The notes: generated by a model from the letters alone, not told the origin. Counted from the stretch's first letter, positions 49,837 to 59,467 are shown. The stretch: DNA of 64,000 nucleotides from Streptomyces sp. D2-8 (GCF_023184515.1 NZ_JAAHBP010000003.1:744001-808000), one strand, 5' to 3'. Program-made: numbers and translations.

Positions 49837-52029
49837 CTAACCGAGGGCCCTGATCAGCAACAGGGCGATGTCGTCGAGCCGTTCCTCCCCGTCCATGTGA
49901 GGGGGCTTCTGGCGGATGAGGCTGTCGGCGAGTTCGTCCAGCGGCTGGTCCCCGGCGTGACCCAGCCGCCGGCCCAGATCCGCGAGGGCCTCCTCGAAGT
50001 CCGTGCCGGGGGATTCGACCAGCCCGTCGGTGTAGAGGACGAGCAGCGAACCCGGGGGCAGGGCGACCTCCGTCGTCGGGTACACCGCCGAGGCGTCGAT
50101 GCCCAGCAGCGGGCCGCCCGCCAGGTCGAGGACGCGCACCTTGCCGTCCGGCCGTCTCAGCAGCGGCGGGGGATGCCCCGCCCGGGACATCACGGCCCGC
50201 CCGTGCTCGGGGTCGAGCCGCAGGTAGAGGCAGCTGGCGAACAGGTCGGAGCCCAGGTCGAGCAGCAGCCGGTTGGTGCTGCGCATGACCTCCTCGGGCG
50301 CCTGCCCCACGGTCGTGTACGCGCGCACCGCGGTGCGGACCTGCCCCATCAGCCCGGCCGCCGTCACGTTGTGGCCCTGCACGTCCCCGATCACCGCCGC
50401 CGCCATCCCCTGGGAGCCGACCAGGTCGTAGAAGTCGCCGCCGATGTCCATGCCCTGAGTGGCCGGCACATAGCGGCCGACCGCCTCGATGCCGGGCAGC
50501 GACGGCAGGGAGTGCGGCAGCAGCGCCTCCTGCAGGCCGTGCGCGAGCCGGTGCTTGGCGTCGTAGAGCAGTGCCCGCTCCAGCGCCTGGGCGATCAGCC
50601 CGGCCATGCTGGTCATCACCGCCCGCTCCTCCGTCGGGAACGGGTGCGGCTCGGCGTAGGAGAGCACGCACGTCCCCACCGGGCGGCCCTGGGCGATCAG
50701 GGGGAGATAGGCCCAGGCCGCGAACCCGTCGGGGGTCGCGAGCCGCACCGGGTACAGGCGCTCCAGCTCCTCCTGCGACTCGAAGAACGCGGGCACGCCC
50801 GTCCGCAGCACCTGGGTGCCGGGTGTCGACTCGGTCAGGGGCATCCCGTCGAACCGCTCCACCACGTGCGGGTCCGGGTATCCGCGATGCCCGAGCACCT
50901 GCAGCCGGTTCGCCCGCGAGCCCAGCACGACCAGGGCCTGGCTGCCCACGGCCGGGGCGATCTCGTCCGCGACCAGCTGCACCACGTCCTGCACCCCGAC
51001 CGCCTCGGTGAGCGCGCCGGCCAGGTCCAGCACCTGCGAGATGGTGACCAGGCGGGACGGCGTCCCGGCGGGCGCCGGCGCGGTCCGGTTCATCCGGGAC
51101 ACGGCCCTGGACCGGGTGATGCGGACGCTCAGGCCCGTCGTGCTCGGGTACAGCCGGAACGACTGCCATTCACCGGGCGGGCGCAGCGCCACGAACGAGG
51201 TGACGTGCTGGCTCAGCAGTGCGGCCCGGTAACGGTCCTCGTACACCGGGTCGTTGAGCCACGGCACCGAGGCCCACAGCTGGGTGCCGAGTAGCCGGCT
51301 GACCGGGACGTTCAGCAGCTCGGCCGCCGCCGCGTTGACGAAGCCGATGCGTCCGTGCAGGTCCAGCGAGACCAGCCCGTACGGCAGCCGGCTCACCATC
51401 CGGGCCGCCTCGACCGTGCCGAGCGTGCCGGCCATGCCGCCCACCAGGGGCGAGGCGAGCAGATCGGTCTCGGGGTGCGGCGGGATGCTGTGCTCGGCGG
51501 CCCGCTCGAGCCGGACCGCAAGCCGGTCGCAGGCCGCGGTCAGATGATCGCGCTCGTGATCGGACATCTCCGCCGGATGCGCGCCCGGCCAGGTCACGAA
51601 GACCGCGCCATAGACGGTCGACTCGGTGGCGATCGGCACCGCGGCCAGGGCGAACGGGTAGGGCAGCACCACGGCGATCCGCGGATAGTGGCGGGCCATC
51701 TGCTCCTCGCCGCCGACCCACACCAGCCGCCGCTCGCGCGCCGCGTCGGAGACCGGGATCGGCGAGCTCAGACCCACCCGCTCCCAGGGCGCCGCGAACG
51801 CCCGGGGCAGACCGGCCATCACCGCCATCTCCAGCACCGGCTGATCCGGTGCCATCAGGTACACCGCGCCGGAGTGGGCGTGCACCTCGTCCATCATCGA
51901 GGCCAGTGCCAGGGAGAGCAGGGGACGGCCGACCGGCGTCCTGGCTGCTGCCGGCGCCTGCGCGGACGACTGCCCGTCGGACACGCCGACCACCTCCTCG
52001 CACGGCCGCGCGACCGGGTCCAGGAACAA
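49837..52029 (-). CDS. GAF-PAS-GAF-SpoIIE phosphatase
   Basis: 730 residues: a first GAF-like domain (about 35-175), a PAS domain (about 210-300, LPYGLVSLDLHGRIGFVNA), a second GAF domain (about 330-490) and a C-terminal PP2C/SpoIIE phosphatase domain (about 515-730, with IGGDFYDLVG, VIGDVQGHN and the final LDDIALLLI). It has no C-terminal ATPase domain, unlike the phosphatases at 20857 and 59654. It should dephosphorylate an anti-anti-sigma factor in response to a signal bound by GAF or PAS. TTG 52029 follows GGGGGGAG; GTG 51984 is an alternative. Confidence 0.9.
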   Translation of the reverse strand: MFLDPVARPCEEVVGVSDGQSSAQAPAAARTPVGRPLLSLALASMMDEVHAHSGAVYLMAPDQPVLEMAVMAGLPRAFAAPWERVGLSSPIPVSDAARERRLVWVGGEEQMARHYPRIAVVLPYPFALAAVPIATESTVYGAVFVTWPGAHPAEMSDHERDHLTAACDRLAVRLERAAEHSIPPHPETDLLASPLVGGMAGTLGTVEAARMVSRLPYGLVSLDLHGRIGFVNAAAAELLNVPVSRLLGTQLWASVPWLNDPVYEDRYRAALLSQHVTSFVALRPPGEWQSFRLYPSTTGLSVRITRSRAVSRMNRTAPAPAGTPSRLVTISQVLDLAGALTEAVGVQDVVQLVADEIAPAVGSQALVVLGSRANRLQVLGHRGYPDPHVVERFDGMPLTESTPGTQVLRTGVPAFFESQEELERLYPVRLATPDGFAAWAYLPLIAQGRPVGTCVLSYAEPHPFPTEERAVMTSMAGLIAQALERALLYDAKHRLAHGLQEALLPHSLPSLPGIEAVGRYVPATQGMDIGGDFYDLVGSQGMAAAVIGDVQGHNVTAAGLMGQVRTAVRAYTTVGQAPEEVMRSTNRLLLDLGSDLFASCLYLRLDPEHGRAVMSRAGHPPPLLRRPDGKVRVLDLAGGPLLGIDASAVYPTTEVALPPGSLLVLYTDGLVESPGTDFEEALADLGRRLGHAGDQPLDELADSLIRQKPPHMDGEERLDDIALLLIRALG

Positions 52030-52310
52030 ATCTCCCCCCTGACGGCCAGTCCCGCACGACGAGCGGTTCCGGGACGGCCGCGGTTACCGTCGGTCACACG
52101 CGCTCTGGCCCCGCCGGGTGCGGCCCCGTACCCCGACCGCCCCGACCCATGCCCCTGTAGTCGAGGCGTGGCCGGGCGTACGGGCGCTGGGCGTGCGCCC
52201 CCACGCCTCCTGATGGCCGGTTCTTCGCGCCCACGCAGGGTCACGGTCGCGAACAATGGGGCACGCGCTCAATACGACGAGGGGGCGTACGGCGAGCGGA
52301 GGGGGTGGCA

Positions 52311-52919
52311 GTGATCCGGGTGCTTCTGGTCCACGACGAGTGTCTGGTGCGGTCGGTGCTGGCGGAATGGCTGCGGCAGGAGGCGGACCTGGCGGTGCAC
52401 GACACGTCGTGGCGCGGTGCGCCGGGCCTGGTGCGGTCGGTACGGCCGGACGTGTGCGCGGCGGACCTGGAGTGCGCGGACTCCTACGGCATCCCCCCGC
52501 TGGGCGACCTGGGCCGGCCGGGGCCGGATCGCGTGCGCCCCCGATTACTCGTGCTCGCCACCGCGAACCGGCCGGGCCTGCTGAAGCGGGCGGCCGAGGC
52601 GGGGGCGCTCGGCTACGTCGACAAGGAGGGATCCCCGCAGAACCTGCTGCGCGGAATCCGTCGCGTCGCCGAGGGGGAACGTTTCGTCAACGACTCGCTG
52701 GGCTTCGGATTCCTCAAGGCGGCCGAGATGCCGCTGACCCGAAGAGAACTGAGCGTGTTATCGCTCGCGGCCGAGGGGGCCTCCATCGCGGAGATCGCCG
52801 GGAGCCTGCACCTGTCCCACGGGACGGTGCGCAACTACATGGCGGCCATCACCCGCAAGACCGGGGCCCGCAACCGCATCGACGCCATACGCATCTCGCA
52901 GGGCCAGGGCTGGCTCTGA
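52311..52919 (+). CDS. amfR: AmfR/RamR-type LuxR-family response regulator
   Basis: 202 residues: a receiver domain (about 1-120) and a LuxR-type helix-turn-helix (about 140-200, LTRRELSVLSLAAEGASIAEIAGSL then LSHGTVRNYMAAITRKTGARN). The receiver keeps an Asp in the phosphorylation region (CAADLE), the Thr and Lys positions (ATANRP, VDKEG), but its acidic pocket is VHDE. It is an orphan with no kinase gene nearby, like RamR/AmfR, which activate the SapB/AmfS operon in S. coelicolor and S. griseus. GGAGGGGG precedes GTG 52311. Its last 162 bases overlap the 3' end of the convergent amfA frame. Confidence 0.88.
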   Translation: MIRVLLVHDECLVRSVLAEWLRQEADLAVHDTSWRGAPGLVRSVRPDVCAADLECADSYGIPPLGDLGRPGPDRVRPRLLVLATANRPGLLKRAAEAGALGYVDKEGSPQNLLRGIRRVAEGERFVNDSLGFGFLKAAEMPLTRRELSVLSLAAEGASIAEIAGSLHLSHGTVRNYMAAITRKTGARNRIDAIRISQGQGWL

Positions 52920-54743
52920 CCCCCGCCGGACCGGCGCGGGAGCCCAGCTCCCGACGAGGTCCCGGTACAGCGCGGAGGACCGCATCAGCTCCTCGTGGCT
53001 GCCGTACGCCGTGGTCCGGCCGTCCATCACCAGGACGCGGCCGGCGCGGCGGGCCGAGCTGATGCGGTGGGCCACGACCACCAGGGTCCCGCCCGGCCGC
53101 GCGGCGAACGCCCGCTCCGCGCGCTCCTCCGTCTCGGCGTCCAGATGGCAGGTCGCCTCGTCCAGCAGGGCGAGCGGGGCGTGCGAGAGATAGGCCCGGG
53201 TCAGCGCGACCAACTGCCGTTCGCCGGCCGACAGCGCCGACGGATCGACCCGGGCGCCGAGCCCTCCGAGCCGGTCGGCCAGCGGGGTGAGGCCGACCGC
53301 CTCGGCCGCGGCCAGCAGCTCCTCCTCGGGCACCGGGTCCGGTCGCAGATAGGCGAGGTTCTCGGCCAGGGTGCCGCCGAACACGTACGCCTCCTGCGGG
53401 ATGAGCACCCGTGCGGCCGCGGCCTCCGGGCCGGGTACGGGGTGTCCGGCGACCTGGATGGTGCCGCGTGAGGGTGTGAGCAGCCCTGCCACGAGCGCGG
53501 TGAGCGTGGACTTGCCGGTGCCGCTGGGGCCCACGACGGCCAGGTGCGCGCCGGGCGGGAGGGCGAGGTCGAGGTCCTGGACGACCGGGGTGCCGGCCGG
53601 ACCGTAGGCGAAGGTGACGGAGGTCAGGGAGAGGGCGGGCGGGCTCCCCGAGGGTGGGGGGAGTGCCGCGCCGGGGTCGGCGTTCGCGGTGGCGCCCGCA
53701 GCGCCGGGTCCGCTGTCCGGACGGGCGGTGCCGGCATCCGTCCTGGCCAGTCTGCGGAGCACCACCGTCAGGCGGGAGCCGCTCGTGCCCAGGCCGTGGA
53801 TCAGGTTGCGGAGGGCCGGGAGCAGGGACTGGGTCACATAGGCGAGGGCGCCGACCAGGGCGCCGGTGGTGACGTCGTGGGCCAGGAGCCAGGGGGCGGC
53901 GGCGAGTAGCAGCACGATGGGCAGCTGGCCGCCGATCGTCAGGGACACCACGCGCAGCACGCCCCAGTGGGCCAGGGCGCGGGCCGCCCGCAGTTCCGCG
54001 TCGATCCGTTCCCCGGTGCCGGCGGCGATGTGCGCCTCCGCGCCGGTCGCCGTGATGTCCCGCAGGCCCGGGCCGACGGCGCCGAGGTCACCGGCGAGGG
54101 CCTCGTCGGCCACGAGGAACGTCTCCTGCCGCCGGGCGAGCGGCCGCAGTGTCGCGGCGAACAGCGCCATGCCGACGGCCAGGGGCGGTCCCACGACCAG
54201 CAGCAGCGGCGGGGCGAGCGTGAAGAGGCCCGCCAGGGCACCGGCGGTGGTGAACACGAAGGACCGGGAGACCATGACCAGTCCGGCGAAGGTGTCCCGG
54301 GCGATCTCCACCTGCTGGGTGAGCCCGGACAGGGAACCCGCGTCACCGGTCCGCACCCCGCGCGAGACCACCTGTTCCACGAGCCGGTCCCGGAGCGGTT
54401 CGACCAGCGCGGCCACGGCGGCGTAGACGCGGGCGGTCCCGAACGCGCCGAGCAGGACACCGAGCCCGGTCACCGCCAGCCAGACCAGTCCGACGTCCGC
54501 ACGCCCGCGCAGAAACCCCTCGTCCAGGGCACGGGCGGGCCCGTACCCGATGAGGAAGGTCTGCCCGGTCTCCAGCACGGACCAGGCGGTGAGCCGCAGC
54601 AGGACCCGCCGGCGGGCCAGCAGGAAGCGCAGGCCCCGGCTGGGGAGGTGGGCGGAGGCGGACCGATCCCCGGGTGCCGGGGCGTCGGCCTTCGTGTGCG
54701 CGTCCCGCCGGAGCCGTCCGCGCGTCCGGAGCCGGGCGGTCAT
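52758..54743 (-). CDS. amfA: ABC half-transporter of the AmfS/SapB export pair
   Basis: 661 residues: six membrane helices (about 45-310) and an ATPase domain (about 370-590) with Walker A GPSGTGKST, signature LSAGERQ and Walker B LALLDEATCHLD. It pairs with the protein at 54790 as in ramA/ramB and amfA/amfB clusters, and should export the class III lanthipeptide. The frame continues past the usual end of the ATPase domain (HEELMRSSALYRDLVGSW) for about 55 residues and so overlaps the convergent amfR gene by 162 bases; those extra residues look like antisense-coded sequence. Confidence 0.88.
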   Translation of the reverse strand: MTARLRTRGRLRRDAHTKADAPAPGDRSASAHLPSRGLRFLLARRRVLLRLTAWSVLETGQTFLIGYGPARALDEGFLRGRADVGLVWLAVTGLGVLLGAFGTARVYAAVAALVEPLRDRLVEQVVSRGVRTGDAGSLSGLTQQVEIARDTFAGLVMVSRSFVFTTAGALAGLFTLAPPLLLVVGPPLAVGMALFAATLRPLARRQETFLVADEALAGDLGAVGPGLRDITATGAEAHIAAGTGERIDAELRAARALAHWGVLRVVSLTIGGQLPIVLLLAAAPWLLAHDVTTGALVGALAYVTQSLLPALRNLIHGLGTSGSRLTVVLRRLARTDAGTARPDSGPGAAGATANADPGAALPPPSGSPPALSLTSVTFAYGPAGTPVVQDLDLALPPGAHLAVVGPSGTGKSTLTALVAGLLTPSRGTIQVAGHPVPGPEAAAARVLIPQEAYVFGGTLAENLAYLRPDPVPEEELLAAAEAVGLTPLADRLGGLGARVDPSALSAGERQLVALTRAYLSHAPLALLDEATCHLDAETEERAERAFAARPGGTLVVVAHRISSARRAGRVLVMDGRTTAYGSHEELMRSSALYRDLVGSWAPAPVRRGSEPALALRDAYGVDAVAGPGLAGDGRHVVAHRPVGQVQAPGDLRDGGPLGRER

Positions 54744-54789
54744 GGACGTGCCCCGTCACCGGCAGCCGCGCCCGCACGCATGGGGCCGC

Positions 54790-56592
54790 TCATGCTGTCA
54801 CGTCCTTCTCCCCGCCTCCGCCGTCCCGGGCGTCCGGGACCTGCCGCGAGCCGCTGTCGTCCGCATCCGCGTCGGCGGCGTCCGACCCGTCCCCGAACAC
54901 CGCCCGGTACTCCGCGAGCCGCCACAGCTCCTCGTGCCGTCCCACCGCCCGCACCCGCCCCCCGTCCAGCCACGCCACGGCATCGGCGCAGGCGGCCGTC
55001 GCGCCGCGGTGGGCGACCAGGAGCCGGGTGGTGCCCGGGCCGTCGCCGAAGAGGGCGTCGGTGATGCGGCGTTCCGTCACCGTGTCGAGGCTGGAGAGGG
55101 CGTCGTCGAGGATCAGCAGACGCCCGTCGTGCGCGAACGCCCGGGCGAGGCCCAGCCGTTGGGACTCGCCGCCGGAGCGCGGGGCGTCGGCGACGGCCGT
55201 GCCGTATCCGCCGGGGAGACGGCGGACGAAGTCGTCCGCGAGGGCCGTGCGGGCCGCCTCGCGGATCAGGCCGGGGGAGGGGGACGGCAGACCGAGGCCG
55301 ATCGCCTGCTCGACCGTGCCGCCGAGGAGGGCGGGGCGGGCGAAGGCGTACCCGACGGCGCCGCGCAGGTCGTCGTGCGGCAGCTCGCGCAGCGGCACAC
55401 CGTCGAGGAGCACCTCGCCCGCGTCCGGGTCGGTCAGCCGTCCGGCGAGTGCGGCCAGCAGCGACTTGCCCGCTCCGGACCGGCCGACCACGGCCAGGGT
55501 CGTGCCGCCCGGCACGTCGAGGTCCACCCCGTCGAGCACGGTGCGTCCGCCGCGCCGGGCCGTCACCCCGCGCAGCTCCAGCCGCCCGGGGCCGTCGGGC
55601 AGCCGGCGGGCGCCGAACGTGGTGGCGGGCTCGGTCTCGAGCTCGCCGAGGCGACGGGCCGCGGCCCGGGCCCGGGCCAGGCCCGCGAGTCGGCCGACCA
55701 GCACGCCGACGCCCGTCGCGAGCACCGCGTACCGGGAGGCCGCGAGCACCTCGCCCACCGAGAGCCGGCCCCGGGTGAGCAGGACCCCGGCCACGGCGAC
55801 GACTCCGAGTTGCAGCAGCGGGGCCACGGCGACCGCCCGGGCGGCGGCCCGCCCCTGCACCCGCCACATGCGGTGCCCGGCCCGGGACAGATCGGGCAGC
55901 GGCCGCAGCACCCGGGCGGTCTCCCGGCCCTCCGTGCCGGCCGCCCGGACCGTGCGGACCCCCTCGACGGCCTCCGCCAGCGCGGCCGCGATCCGGCCCT
56001 GGGCCCGCTGGTAGCGCGACGCGCTCTCGGAGGTGTCACGGGAGACGGCGCGCAGGAGAAGCGCCAGCACAGGGGCTCCGGCGAGGAACACCGCAGCGAG
56101 CCACCAGTCGATCAGCCCCAGTGCGACCACCCCGCCGACGGGACCGGCGAGGGCGGCCAGCAGGGCCGCACGGGCCGCCGGAGTGGTTCCCGCCTCGGCG
56201 GCGTTGCCCACCAGGCGCGCGACGAGGTCACCGGAGCCGAAGCGGTCGGCGGCCCGCGGGCCGACGCCGAGGACGTGCCCGGTGAGCCGGCGGCGCAGCC
56301 ACGCGGTGGAACGGGCGTCGACGGTGCCGATCAGGACGGTCTGGACGGCGTCGAGCAGAGCCAGCAGAGTCACGAGGCCGGCGCAGTAGAGCACCCAGCG
56401 GGTCGCCGGGGCCTGCGCCAGCAGAAGATCGAGGGCCCGGCCCAGCGCGGCCGGCAGCAGCAGTCCGGCACCCGTCGCGGCGATACTCACCAGGCAGAGC
56501 GCCACACAGCGGGTCCCGCTGTACCGGGTGGCCGCGCGCAGCAGCGTGCGCGCGTGTCCGGCCGCCGGGTCGTCGTCGGCGCGCGAGGTCAT
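54790..56592 (-). CDS. amfB: ABC half-transporter of the AmfS/SapB export pair
   Basis: 600 residues: six membrane helices (about 25-300) and an ATPase domain (about 345-560). Walker A is GRSGAGKSL (the usual final Thr/Ser is followed by Leu, not Thr), the signature is degenerate (SGGESQR) and Walker B is LLILDDALSSLD, with Asp where the catalytic Glu is expected, so this may be the less active site of the heterodimer. It has no leader peptidase, as expected for class III lanthipeptide exporters. It lies 82 bases after the precursor gene, with a hairpin between, and 46 bases before amfA. Confidence 0.9.
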   Translation of the reverse strand: MTSRADDDPAAGHARTLLRAATRYSGTRCVALCLVSIAATGAGLLLPAALGRALDLLLAQAPATRWVLYCAGLVTLLALLDAVQTVLIGTVDARSTAWLRRRLTGHVLGVGPRAADRFGSGDLVARLVGNAAEAGTTPAARAALLAALAGPVGGVVALGLIDWWLAAVFLAGAPVLALLLRAVSRDTSESASRYQRAQGRIAAALAEAVEGVRTVRAAGTEGRETARVLRPLPDLSRAGHRMWRVQGRAAARAVAVAPLLQLGVVAVAGVLLTRGRLSVGEVLAASRYAVLATGVGVLVGRLAGLARARAAARRLGELETEPATTFGARRLPDGPGRLELRGVTARRGGRTVLDGVDLDVPGGTTLAVVGRSGAGKSLLAALAGRLTDPDAGEVLLDGVPLRELPHDDLRGAVGYAFARPALLGGTVEQAIGLGLPSPSPGLIREAARTALADDFVRRLPGGYGTAVADAPRSGGESQRLGLARAFAHDGRLLILDDALSSLDTVTERRITDALFGDGPGTTRLLVAHRGATAACADAVAWLDGGRVRAVGRHEELWRLAEYRAVFGDGSDAADADADDSGSRQVPDARDGGGGEKDVTA

Positions 56593-56620
56593 ACGGGCCT
56601 TTCCTGGGGCGGGAAGGGCC

Positions 56621-56657
56621 CCGGGCGGCCCCTCCCCGAAGGGAGAGGACCGCCCGG
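56621..56657 (-). terminator. hairpin between amfS and the transporter genes
   Basis: CCGGGCGG (56621-56628) pairs with CCGCCCGG (56650-56657), with a further CTCCC/GGGAG inner stem and a small internal loop. As a partial terminator it would leave amfS mRNA in excess of transporter mRNA. Confidence 0.6.
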
Positions 56658-56674
56658 AGCGAGCAGACCGCAGG

Positions 56675-56788
56675 TCAGAGACAGAGCAGAACGCTCGCGG
56701 CGCTGATGCAGGAGAGCAGGCTCACCGTGCTGTTGCCGCCTTCCGTGCGCTCTTCGGTCTCGATGGTCTGCAGGTCGAGAAGTGCCAT
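56675..56788 (-). CDS. amfS: AmfS/RamS-type class III lanthipeptide precursor
   Basis: A 37-residue peptide: MALLDLQTIETEERTEGGN, then STVSLLSC, ISAASVLLCL. The leader has the LLDLQ box that class III (LanKC) synthetases recognise. The core has two S-x2-S-x3-C motifs (S20/S23/C27 and S29/S32/C36), the pattern that gives labionin or lanthionine rings in SapB, AmfS and labyrinthopeptin relatives. AAGGA is 8 bases before ATG 56788. It lies between the synthetase and transporter genes, in the amfT-S-B-A order. The product should be a surface-active morphogen that helps raise aerial hyphae. Confidence 0.95.
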   Translation of the reverse strand: MALLDLQTIETEERTEGGNSTVSLLSCISAASVLLCL

Positions 56789-56872
56789 GGTGTGTCCTTC
56801 CATAGGGTGTCCGTCCGTGGTCATCCGTGGGGACGGGGTGGTGTCACGACTCCGCGGGATCGCGGAACCGCG

Positions 56873-59467
56873 TCAGTGGGGCCGCCTGCCCGGCGGCGGG
56901 AGGAACGGCAGGTGGGCGTCGGTCGCCGGGTCGAGGGCCGCGCCGAGTGCCAGCAGGCACCCTGCCGTTCCGGTGGCGAGGTCCATGGAGAGCCGCATCA
57001 TCTGGTGCCCGGGGAAGGCCAGTTGGCCCTGGTACGCCATCGCGAACCAGCCGAGCCCGGCGATCTGCCCGGCCAGCCGGTCCTCGGTCGCGCCCGGCGT
57101 GGTCGTGCGGCTGAGGTGCAGGATCATTCCCGCGCGGCCCTGGAAGAGCCCGGGCTGCGCGTAGAAGCGTGAGGTGGCCGCGGTGAGCACACCGGAACGG
57201 GACGGCTCGAACTCCGCGGCGAGGCCGGGGGAGTGGGCCACGAGGTCGTCGAGGACCATGCCGAGGCCCGCGCTGCCGGCGCCGAGGTAGGGCAGGGTCC
57301 GCCAGCCCTCGTCGACCTCCAGCGACCCGTTCTCGCGGGTCACGCAGGACTCCAGGTCCCGGCGCAGGGCCACGGCCGCCGCCTCCAGCCAGGCTTCCTG
57401 GCCGGTCCACTCGTACTGGCGCAGCATGAGCAGCGCCGTGCCGCTCGCGCCGCGCAGCAGTCCGGCGCGCCGCCGGGGCGTGGCCGGGACCGGCTCGGTG
57501 AGGCGCTGGACGAGGATCCGCGCGGCCTCGTGGGCCCGCTCGCCCAGCTCCGCCTCGCCGGTCGTACGGGCCAGCTGCCCGAGGACGAGGCCCAGCCCGG
57601 CCAGTCCGCCGTGCAGGTCGGAGGAGAGGTTCTGCCACCGCTCGGCGAGGATGCCCTCGACCAGGTCCAGCGCCCGCTGCCGGTGCCCGAGCCGGTCGAG
57701 GACCAGGGCGACGCCCGCGAGCCCGTCGTACAGGCCGAGCGGGGTGCCGACCGGGGCCGGTGCCGTCCGGTCCAGCAGCCAGCGCTCGCCCTCCTCGTAC
57801 CGCTCGGCGCCGGCCGCGTCCAGCGCGAACAGCACCCCCGCGGCGCCGTGCGCCAGCCCGAGCCCCCCGCCGTCGGAGAACTGGGCGACGTCGCCGGGGA
57901 AGAGCCGGTCGTCGCGCTCCGGGGTGGCCGAGGCGAGGATGGCCTTGACCATCGAGTCGCGGCTGTACGGCCAGTCGCCCGGGTCCACCGGGGAGGAGGA
58001 CGCGGCCGGCGTACGGCCGGACACCTCCCGGGTGATCTCCGTGACCGCCTCGTCGAGGAACTCCCGCGGCACGTCCGGGAACTGCTCCGCGATCACCTCG
58101 GCCAGATGTGCCGCCTTGCCGCGGTCGACCACGAACAGCGTGGTCACCGGCAGGAACAGGGCCAGCCGCAGACAGGCCAGCGCATAGCGGTCGATGTCGG
58201 CGCCCCGGCGGTCCGGCGGCGCGAAGAACCCGGGGTGGGCGACGACCTGGCGGCCGTTCTCCCCGGCCGGGGCCGCGGCCTCGAAGTCGAGGAGGAACAC
58301 CGTCTCCTCGTCCGGGGCGACCATGATGTTGAAGACGTGCAGGTCGTTGAAGACGATGCCCCGGGCGTGCACCGCCGCCACGGCCTCCTCCACCTTGCGG
58401 TGGATGCGCAGGGCCCATGCCGTGTAGGCGGCCACGGCCTCCGCGTCGGGGTCCTGCGTGAGCAGCGGATGCCGCTCGGCGAAGAAGGAGTTGAGCGGAC
58501 GGCCCTCCAGGAACTCCATCACCAGGAAGCGGTGCCCGCCGAGCTCGAACCAGTCGCGCACCTCCGGGACCACGCCCGTGCCCGCGACCTGCTCCAGCGC
58601 CTGCTTCTCCCGCTCCAGCCGGGCGATCGCGTCGGCGCCGTCCGAGGCGAGACCCGCGTGCGGCCGGCCCTCCTTGAGGACGATCTTGCGCCCGTCACGG
58701 GTGTCGGTGCCCGCGTACACACCGCCGCCGTTGGAGAAGTGCAGCGCCTTCTCGATGCGGTACGGCAGCTCGCCCGTCGTCGTGTTGTTCCGCGCGTCGA
58801 GATGCGGCTGGAGAAACGCCGGGAGCGTCACCCATTCGGGCACCTGGAAGGACGGCGACCGCCGGTCCGGCACCAGCCGCCCCTCGCCGTCCCGCACCGC
58901 CGGCACCAGCGAGCCCCGCTCGTCCACGACGAAGGCGCGAGCGAAGGCGCCGTAGCGCACGTACAGCGGGCCTTCACCCCAGCGCAGGTCGGTGAGGATG
59001 TACGGCCCCTCGAAACCCTCCAGCAGCGCGCCCAGCTCACGCAGCACCTGGTGCAGCTGCTCCTCGTCGGCCGGGTAGACGGTGACGAACTTGCCACTGC
59101 CGTCGCGCGGCGCGTACTTGGTGTTGCGCAGGTGGAGCAGGTGCGGGCCCGGCACGAACTTGAAGGGGACGCGCCGCTCGACGCAGTAGTCCCACACGAT
59201 CCGGGCGATCTCCTCCGCGTTCGCCCGGGTCGCCGAGGCGTGGATCTTCCATCCCTGGGCCGGGCCCTGCAGCGGTTCGCCGTCCGGGCCGAGCGGCGTC
59301 ATCGTCAGCCAGTCGCCGATCCGGGCCGACTCCCAGCCCTCCGGCAGCGGCCGGCGGGCCGTCTCGTAGAGGTGGGCGGCTGTCCCCTGCCCGCCCCGCG
59401 CCAGCCGGTCCGGCGTCTCGTAGAAATGCCGGTCGGCCAGCGCGTACACCTCGTACCGCTTGTCCAT
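56873..59467 (-). CDS. amfT: class III lanthionine synthetase (LanKC), AmfT/RamC type
   Basis: 864 residues. The N-terminal lyase-like region (about 1-215), a Ser/Thr-kinase-like domain (about 230-500; Lys near 262 in IVLKEGRPHAG, catalytic loop VFNDLHVFNIMV near 375, LLDFEAA near 394) and a cyclase-like domain (about 525-864; SDGGGLGLAHGAAGVL at its start). The zinc ligands of LanC are not apparent, as is normal for this class. It phosphorylates and eliminates Ser residues of AmfS, then closes rings with Cys. ATG 59467 has GGAGGGG upstream; an open frame to 59950 runs on but has no support. The gene heads the operon. Confidence 0.95.
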   Translation of the reverse strand: MDKRYEVYALADRHFYETPDRLARGGQGTAAHLYETARRPLPEGWESARIGDWLTMTPLGPDGEPLQGPAQGWKIHASATRANAEEIARIVWDYCVERRVPFKFVPGPHLLHLRNTKYAPRDGSGKFVTVYPADEEQLHQVLRELGALLEGFEGPYILTDLRWGEGPLYVRYGAFARAFVVDERGSLVPAVRDGEGRLVPDRRSPSFQVPEWVTLPAFLQPHLDARNNTTTGELPYRIEKALHFSNGGGVYAGTDTRDGRKIVLKEGRPHAGLASDGADAIARLEREKQALEQVAGTGVVPEVRDWFELGGHRFLVMEFLEGRPLNSFFAERHPLLTQDPDAEAVAAYTAWALRIHRKVEEAVAAVHARGIVFNDLHVFNIMVAPDEETVFLLDFEAAAPAGENGRQVVAHPGFFAPPDRRGADIDRYALACLRLALFLPVTTLFVVDRGKAAHLAEVIAEQFPDVPREFLDEAVTEITREVSGRTPAASSSPVDPGDWPYSRDSMVKAILASATPERDDRLFPGDVAQFSDGGGLGLAHGAAGVLFALDAAGAERYEEGERWLLDRTAPAPVGTPLGLYDGLAGVALVLDRLGHRQRALDLVEGILAERWQNLSSDLHGGLAGLGLVLGQLARTTGEAELGERAHEAARILVQRLTEPVPATPRRRAGLLRGASGTALLMLRQYEWTGQEAWLEAAAVALRRDLESCVTRENGSLEVDEGWRTLPYLGAGSAGLGMVLDDLVAHSPGLAAEFEPSRSGVLTAATSRFYAQPGLFQGRAGMILHLSRTTTPGATEDRLAGQIAGLGWFAMAYQGQLAFPGHQMMRLSMDLATGTAGCLLALGAALDPATDAHLPFLPPPGRRPH

